9,186 nucleotides of DNA from Candidatus Blautia intestinipullorum (lineage in GTDB: Bacteria; Bacillota; Clostridia; Lachnospirales; Lachnospiraceae), in the NCBI GenBank assembly GCA_019120475.1, contig DWVA01000132.1, positions 1 to 9,186 on the forward strand. The letters run 5' to 3'. Each line of letters starts with the position of its first letter. The first letter of the stretch is position 1. Below, one piece after another: positions 5,414-9,186 of the stretch. The position numbers and the translations under genes were made by a program. A model generated the notes under the pieces. The model had not been told where the DNA came from. It worked only from the letters and a program-made list of their open reading frames with translations, and made no database searches.

Positions 5414-7906
5414 ATGCAGGATCAGGAATACAAAGCCAGGGATAAAACTGTTCGCAAGATGAACCGGGACGGATTGACGGAGGAAAATCTGTACAATGGG
5501 GAGACTGTCCGTGTTAGCCATCGGGAGCGGGAGGAACGGATACTGCCAAAACAGGCAGAGAATGTTTCCTTCTCCCGGCAGGAGAAAGAGCTGGAGCAAC
5601 CATCAGAGGGCAGGAAACGAAGGCAGAAATTAAAGAATCAGACGGAGGCAGGGCGATCAGTGGATATTTCTCCTCATGCCGCCGGCAGGGAGAACGTAGA
5701 GACAGGCGATTTAGCCAGAACTAATCCTGCAATCCTTTCCGGTTCCGTGACAGGGAATCCGGCAGAAACGGGACAGACGGAGCCTGCCGGGGAGGACAAT
5801 CCGGCATCTGCCGCCCATGACAGTATCCGGGAGCAGTCTTTCCGTTCCGGAAATATCCGTGGACACCCGTCCGACGCTTCTGCCTTTTTGGAATCAGCTT
5901 CGGAGACTTCCCATCTGCGGAAGAAAAAACTGGTGCAGGCGTATGCCAGAAAAGAAAGAGGAAAGCTGGAAGATGCCGCCGCTATGGAGGACTTCCGGGA
6001 GGAGATCAAAGGGAAAACCAAACGGGAGCAGATCCAGAAAGAACAGAAGAAGGCGAAGCGTTTATCCTTTGGGGATGAAGGAAACGGCATGGTGCGTGGG
6101 GCCGGTATGGGAATTTCAAAAAAGACAGTTTCAGCGGCGGCAGGTTCCGCCGCTGTTTACGTCCATGGGAAAGCCCATGAAGCAGAGCAGGAAAACGCTG
6201 CCGTGGAAGGAGTCCACCGGGCAGAGCTGATGACAGAAAGTGCCCTCCGTTATGCCATGCACCGGACAAGCCGTGGCCTCCATAAGAGAAAAGTCCGCCT
6301 TCAGGAAGCCGGTTCCCTTGAAAGGGGGACAAGAAGCCTTTTGTATGAGACAGCACAGGAAGGCGGTGAGAAAACAGCGCAGGCGGTAAAGAGCGCAGAG
6401 CAGGCCAAAAAGGGAATCCTGCACAAGTTCTGGCAGAAACGCCAGTATCAGAAAGTGTACCGGGCAACGAAAAAAGGAGAAAAGACAGTGGCAGGGACAG
6501 TAAAAGCCACGCAGACCATTGCTTCTAAAGCAAGGAGCGTGGCTTCTTCTGTGTTTGCAAGGAGTAAGGACATCCTGGGCATTGCGGCGGCAGCCATGCT
6601 GTTCTTTGTGATGATCGCTTCCCTGATGGCAAGCTGCGGCGCTTCCATCCAGGGTGGGGCGGCTTCTACCATTGCCAGTACCACTTATGGGAGTACGGAC
6701 GAGGATATTTATGCAGTGGAGGATGCGTATTCTGCGCTGGAGGCGGCGCTGAACGAACAGATCAACAGCATGGAAAGCCGCTATCCTGGATATGACGAGT
6801 ACCGCTATCAGATTGATGAAATCTCTCACAACCCGTATCACCTGATTTCTTACTTTTCTGCAAAATATGGGGAATTTACCTATGAACAGGTAAAGGATGA
6901 AGTGGAGGAAATTTTTCAGCGCCAGTACAGCATTGCCACGGAAAGCACACGGGAAACCGTGACAGAAACAAAGATGGTGCGGGTGGGGGAATCCTTGGGG
7001 CAGGTCGTAACCAGCGGTTACTGCAGTTGTTCTATCTGCTGCGGGCAATGGGCCGGCGGACCTACGGCAAGTGGTGTCTATCCCACAGCCAACCATACCA
7101 TTGCTGTGGATGCTTCTAATCCTTTTGTGCCAATAGGAACAAAAGTCATCATGAATGGCGTAGAGTATGTGGTGGAGGATACGGGCGCTTTTGCCCGGTA
7201 CGGGGTACAGTTTGATGTGTATTACAGCGATCATGCCGCCGCATCTGCCCACGGGCACCAGACCTGGGAGGCTTATATTGCGGACGATAATGGAAGCCAG
7301 GAAGTGGAAGTGACAACCACACAGGAAGTGAACCGTCTGGATGTGACACTCACCAACCATGGGCTGGACGCCGTGCTGCGGGAGCTGATGGATGAGAATG
7401 AGGAAGGCCGGTATGACTTGTATAACGGCACATATGGAAACAGGGATTATCTGTTCGATACAGAAACCCTTCCAGGCGGGGATGGTGATTTTGGCTATGA
7501 GATTCCGGCAGAAGCCCTGACTGACCAGAAATTTGCCAATATGATCCATGAGGCGGAAAAGTATCTGGGGTATCCCTATGTGTGGGGCGGCAGTTCCCCG
7601 TCTACCAGTTTCGATTGTTCAGGCTTCGTGAGCTGGGTGATCAATAACTGCGGCAATGGCTGGAATATCGGCAGGCAGACTACAGACGGATTGATGGGAT
7701 ACTGTTCCCAGGTTTCCCCATCGGAAGCAAAGCCGGGAGACCTGGTCTTTTTCCAGGGGACTTACGATACGCCGGGGGCAAGCCATGTGGGGATCTATGT
7801 GGGCGATAACATGATGATCCACTGTGGGAACCCTATCCAGTATACCAGCATAGCATCGTCCTACTGGCAGGAGCATTTCCTGGCCTTTGGACGCATCCAT
7901 GGATAA
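5414..7906 (+). CDS. Membrane-anchored 3D + NlpC/P60 cell-wall hydrolase (CD1108 family)
   Basis: This 830-residue bifunctional peptidoglycan enzyme probably opens the donor wall for the conjugation channel. Residues 1-385 are cytoplasmic and polar: a disordered Pro/Arg/Glu-rich part to about 170, then a basic helical part containing KGKTKREQIQKEQKKAK and GAGMGISKKTVSAAAGSA. One membrane span lies at about 387-408. Outside the cell a coiled region leads to a 3D domain (about 530-630; GYCSCSICCG at 535-544; conserved aspartates D566, D589, D601), a likely glycan-cleaving fold. An NlpC/P60 endopeptidase follows (about 710-830) with catalytic C735 in DCSGF, H791 in SHVGIYVG and H803 as the third residue. 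The start at 5414 has GGGGTGG at 5398-5404. It takes the place held by Orf14 in Tn916, with a far longer N-terminus and the 3D domain in addition. Domains are certain; the role in transfer is inferred from context. Confidence 0.94.
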   Translation: MQDQEYKARDKTVRKMNRDGLTEENLYNGETVRVSHREREERILPKQAENVSFSRQEKELEQPSEGRKRRQKLKNQTEAGRSVDISPHAAGRENVETGDLARTNPAILSGSVTGNPAETGQTEPAGEDNPASAAHDSIREQSFRSGNIRGHPSDASAFLESASETSHLRKKKLVQAYARKERGKLEDAAAMEDFREEIKGKTKREQIQKEQKKAKRLSFGDEGNGMVRGAGMGISKKTVSAAAGSAAVYVHGKAHEAEQENAAVEGVHRAELMTESALRYAMHRTSRGLHKRKVRLQEAGSLERGTRSLLYETAQEGGEKTAQAVKSAEQAKKGILHKFWQKRQYQKVYRATKKGEKTVAGTVKATQTIASKARSVASSVFARSKDILGIAAAAMLFFVMIASLMASCGASIQGGAASTIASTTYGSTDEDIYAVEDAYSALEAALNEQINSMESRYPGYDEYRYQIDEISHNPYHLISYFSAKYGEFTYEQVKDEVEEIFQRQYSIATESTRETVTETKMVRVGESLGQVVTSGYCSCSICCGQWAGGPTASGVYPTANHTIAVDASNPFVPIGTKVIMNGVEYVVEDTGAFARYGVQFDVYYSDHAAASAHGHQTWEAYIADDNGSQEVEVTTTQEVNRLDVTLTNHGLDAVLRELMDENEEGRYDLYNGTYGNRDYLFDTETLPGGDGDFGYEIPAEALTDQKFANMIHEAEKYLGYPYVWGGSSPSTSFDCSGFVSWVINNCGNGWNIGRQTTDGLMGYCSQVSPSEAKPGDLVFFQGTYDTPGASHVGIYVGDNMMIHCGNPIQYTSIASSYWQEHFLAFGRIHG
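6132..6155 (+). repeat. Perfect 9-bp inverted repeat inside the wall-hydrolase gene
   Basis: CAGCGGCGG at 6132-6140 pairs perfectly with CCGCCGCTG at 6147-6155 across a six-base CAGGTT loop, giving a very GC-rich stem followed by TTTAC. It encodes an Ala/Gly/Ser-rich stretch (SAAAGSAAV) of the cytoplasmic region. It could pause ribosomes or polymerase, or be a by-product of alanine and glycine codons. The pairing is seen directly and no function is claimed. Confidence 0.5.
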
Positions 7907-7931
7907 ATTTTTTAGAAGGAAGGTGTAAGGC

Positions 7932-8264
7932 ATGAACCGGAAGCTGCACCGGGTTTTGGATGAGATCCAGAAAACGGAGAAGAAGATTGCCGAGTGGCAG
8001 GAACATTTAAAAGAACTGAAACTGCTGGCAGAACAGCTTGAGAATGAGGAGATTATAAAAACCATCCGCTCCATGAAGCTGGACAGCCACCAGATGTTAG
8101 AGCTTCTGGAAGGGATTCAGGATGGGACAGTTTCTATTCCCATCATGGCAGAGGGGCCAGAAGAAACAGACGGGAAAGACGGCACAAAGCCGGAAGAAGA
8201 TATGGAAGAAAAGGCGCAGGAGACAGCGCCGGAAAGTGAGGACAGGAAGCATGAAGAAATTTAA
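7932..8264 (+). CDS. DUF4315 family coiled-coil protein
   Basis: This 110-residue cytoplasmic protein of unknown function is recognised as DUF4315, a family found almost only in this ICE module. Residues 1-50 (MNRKLHRVLDEIQKTEKKIA and on) form a strongly charged heptad-like helix typical of a coiled coil. Residues 52-70 form a short second helix. The last 40 residues are an acidic, disordered Glu-rich tail. There is no signal peptide or membrane span. The ATG at 7932 has AAGGAAGGTG at 7916-7925. The gene starts 25 bases after the wall hydrolase and overlaps the DUF4366 gene by 14 bases, so the last two are probably co-translated. Constant pairing with that gene suggests a shared job in transfer, possibly as an adaptor, but that is inferred. 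Confidence 0.87.
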   Translation: MNRKLHRVLDEIQKTEKKIAEWQEHLKELKLLAEQLENEEIIKTIRSMKLDSHQMLELLEGIQDGTVSIPIMAEGPEETDGKDGTKPEEDMEEKAQETAPESEDRKHEEI

Positions 8265-8973
8265 CCGCTGGGTGATGGCGCTTGCGGTGGCGGGAGGGAT
8301 CTTTTCCTCCACCGCCACGACAGCTTTTGCTTATGTGCCAGATCCACAGCAGACAGAGGCAGCCACAGAACCTGTATCAGAAAACGAAGGGACAGTGATT
8401 CTGGAGCAGGAGGCTACGGGGCAGACGGAAGGGACGCCCCAGGAGGAAACACAGGGCGGGGAAACGCCTTTTTCCATTCCGGGAAACGGGGAAGTGCTGG
8501 ATGATAAGACGGGGGATGGAACGAAAGAATTTCTGACGATACAGACAAAAAACGGAAACACGTTCTTTTTAGTGCTAGACCGATCCAGCAATACAGAAAA
8601 TGTCTATATGCTCTCCATGGTGGATGAAAATGATCTGGCGGAGTTTCTGGATGAGACAAAGACGGAAGAAGCGCCCCAGGTGGTGATCCCGGAGACGGAA
8701 GCGCCGGCAGAAAGCGAGACGGAGAGCGAAACCGGATCAGAACCGGTACAGCCGGAAGAGGAGAACGGCAGGAATACCGGGGCTCTCCTGGCGGTTGGCG
8801 TCCTGGCTGCGGGAGCGATTGGAGCCGGCTATTATTTTAAGGTTGTGAAGCCGAAGAAAGAGGAGTCTCAGGAGGACGGGGAGGACTTGGAGTTCTATGA
8901 CGGCGGTACTTACGTCAATGAAGATCAGCCGGAAGAGGACGGTTCCACAGAGGAAGAAAATAATAAAGCATAA
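8251..8973 (+). CDS. DUF4366 (CD1107 family) secreted, membrane-anchored protein
   Basis: This 240-residue protein of unknown function belongs to the DUF4366 / CD1107 mobile-element family. The signal peptide is residues 1-27: positive MKKFNR, a hydrophobic core, and cleavage likely after AFA before Tyr28. An acidic Thr/Glu-rich linker leads to the family core at about 86-140 (EFLTIQTKNGNTFFLVLDRS and on). A second Glu/Pro/Ser-rich linker precedes a membrane span at about 177-197, a short KVVKPKK stop-transfer signal, and a strongly acidic cytoplasmic tail. The ATG at 8251 is chosen because the signal peptide begins there and GAGGA lies at 8238-8242. The frame is open upstream to an ATG at 8122, but that would bury the signal peptide. 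It may present an extracellular domain next to the transfer channel; its ligand is unknown. Confidence 0.88.
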   Translation: MKKFNRWVMALAVAGGIFSSTATTAFAYVPDPQQTEAATEPVSENEGTVILEQEATGQTEGTPQEETQGGETPFSIPGNGEVLDDKTGDGTKEFLTIQTKNGNTFFLVLDRSSNTENVYMLSMVDENDLAEFLDETKTEEAPQVVIPETEAPAESETESETGSEPVQPEEENGRNTGALLAVGVLAAGAIGAGYYFKVVKPKKEESQEDGEDLEFYDGGTYVNEDQPEEDGSTEEENNKA

Positions 8974-9003
8974 GTGTTGATGAAAGCAAAGGTATCAGAA
9001 GGG

Positions 9004-9030
9004 GGGCAGCCAGGGAATTGGCTGCCCTTT
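9004..9030 (+). terminator. Terminator-like hairpin ahead of topB
   Basis: GGGCAGCCA at 9004-9012 pairs perfectly with TGGCTGCCC at 9019-9027 around a GGGAAT loop, followed by TTTCTC. The stem is strong, but the U-tract is only three T's plus TC, so termination would be partial. Extra G-U pairs are possible at the base. It lies 30 bases after the DUF4366 stop and 34 bases before the topB ATG, where it could reduce topoisomerase expression relative to the channel genes. Confidence 0.6.
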
Positions 9031-9050
9031 CTCATACAGGCGAAAGCCGG

Positions 9051-9057
9051 AAAGGAG
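9051..9057 (+). promoter_or_regulatory. Ribosome binding site deciding the topB start
   Basis: AAAGGAG ends six bases before the ATG at 9064. It selects this start over an in-frame ATG at 8980, whose upstream bases hold no Shine-Dalgarno sequence. Confidence 0.7.
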
Positions 9058-9063
9058 TATCCG

Positions 9064-9186
9064 ATGTATTTGGTTTTAGGGGAGAAACCCAGCGTGGCCC
9101 TGGCCTATGCGAAAGTATTAGGTGCTAAGAAGCGTCAGGAAGGCTATCTGGAAGGAAACGGATGGCTGGTGAGCTGGTGCCTGGGG
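9064..9186 (+). CDS. topB: DNA topoisomerase III, N-terminal part (continues past the window)
   Basis: Only the first 41 codons are present and the frame is open at the window end. They read MYLVLGEKPSVALAYAKVLG and then a stretch ending LVSWCLG, the start of the TOPRIM domain of type IA topoisomerase III. E7 in GEKPS is the expected catalytic glutamate of that domain. The enzyme relaxes or decatenates DNA through single-strand passage. ICEs of this family usually carry such a gene after the DUF4366 gene, probably to help DNA processing or replication during transfer. It has its own good ribosome site behind a terminator-like hairpin, so it may be expressed separately from the channel genes. 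Completeness cannot be judged here. Confidence 0.9.
   Translation, partial: MYLVLGEKPSVALAYAKVLGAKKRQEGYLEGNGWLVSWCLG

Noticed and set aside
5260..5445. 61-codon plus-strand frame across the Dam end and hydrolase start
   Set aside because: It overlaps two well-supported genes in another frame with no motif or ribosome site, so it is not considered a gene or a frameshifted Dam tail.
6131..7549. 472-codon open frame on the minus strand opposite the wall hydrolase
   Set aside because: It is antisense to the 3D domain and cytoplasmic region, with erratic His/Cys/Arg-rich content and no recognisable motif. Its length follows from the codon bias of the sense gene.
7895..7904. ATCCATGGAT palindrome followed by A's and six T's at the hydrolase stop
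   Set aside because: It has no loop and cannot form a terminator stem. It is a short palindrome around an ATG-like codon context.
8122..8250. Upstream extension of the DUF4366 frame from ATG 8122
   Set aside because: It overlaps DUF4315 in another frame, is purely Arg/Lys-rich, and would place 43 residues before an obvious signal peptide that begins at 8251.
8284..8317. Imperfect GC-rich inverted repeat in the DUF4366 signal-peptide codons
   Set aside because: The pairing is interrupted by mismatches and bulges, there is no T-tract, and the Gly/Ala/Thr codons of the signal peptide explain it.
1..9186. CRISPR arrays, tRNA or rRNA genes, toxin-antitoxin pairs, origin of transfer
   Set aside because: No regularly spaced repeats, cloverleaf-like sequences or relaxase/oriT-type inverted repeats were seen, and all sizeable stretches are accounted for by the transfer operon.

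Overview
The window is a slice of the conjugation module of an integrative and conjugative element (ICE, conjugative transposon) of the Tn1549 / Clostridioides difficile CTn type found in gut Clostridia. The gene order (Maff2-type tail, VirB6/TrbL-like, PrgI, VirB4, a 3D plus NlpC/P60 wall hydrolase, DUF4315, DUF4366, topoisomerase III) is characteristic of that family. Strong GGAGG ribosome sites, ATGA-type overlaps and moderately GC-rich codons fit a Lachnospiraceae-like host. The host assignment is inferred from this pattern and not from any chromosomal gene. Every gene lies on the + strand, the gaps are about 90 bases or less, and no promoter is visible, so transcription probably enters from the left as one long transfer operon.

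Layout: positions 1-36 are unassigned DNA that abuts a truncated end of a Maff2-type small membrane protein (37-129). Then come the multi-pass VirB6-like channel protein (150-1022), an MT-A70 family adenine methyltransferase (1034-1633), PrgI (1655-2044), the VirB4 ATPase (best start TTG 2013, to 4634), a Dam/D12-class adenine methyltransferase (4631-5380), a large membrane-anchored cell-wall hydrolase (5414-7906), a DUF4315 coiled-coil protein (7932-8264), a secreted or anchored DUF4366 protein (8251-8973), a terminator-like hairpin (9004-9030) and the first 41 codons of topoisomerase III (9064 to the window end).

How the parts work together: VirB6-like, PrgI (VirB3-like) and VirB4 form the inner-membrane core of a Gram-positive type IV secretion channel. 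The 3D and NlpC/P60 domains of the 830-residue protein would open peptidoglycan for the channel. The DUF4315 and DUF4366 proteins always travel with this module but have no known role. Topoisomerase III belongs to DNA processing. The two methyltransferases are the accessory part: each sits at a different junction of the otherwise conserved operon, each is visibly more AT-rich than its neighbours, and neither has a restriction partner in view. They look like independently acquired cargo that could protect the element from host restriction.

No wholly new system is evident. The points most worth following up are the paired methyltransferase insertions, the apparent loss of the PrgI ribosome site behind the first of them, the 10-bp inverted repeat at that gene's 3' end, and the broken Maff2-type gene at the left edge.
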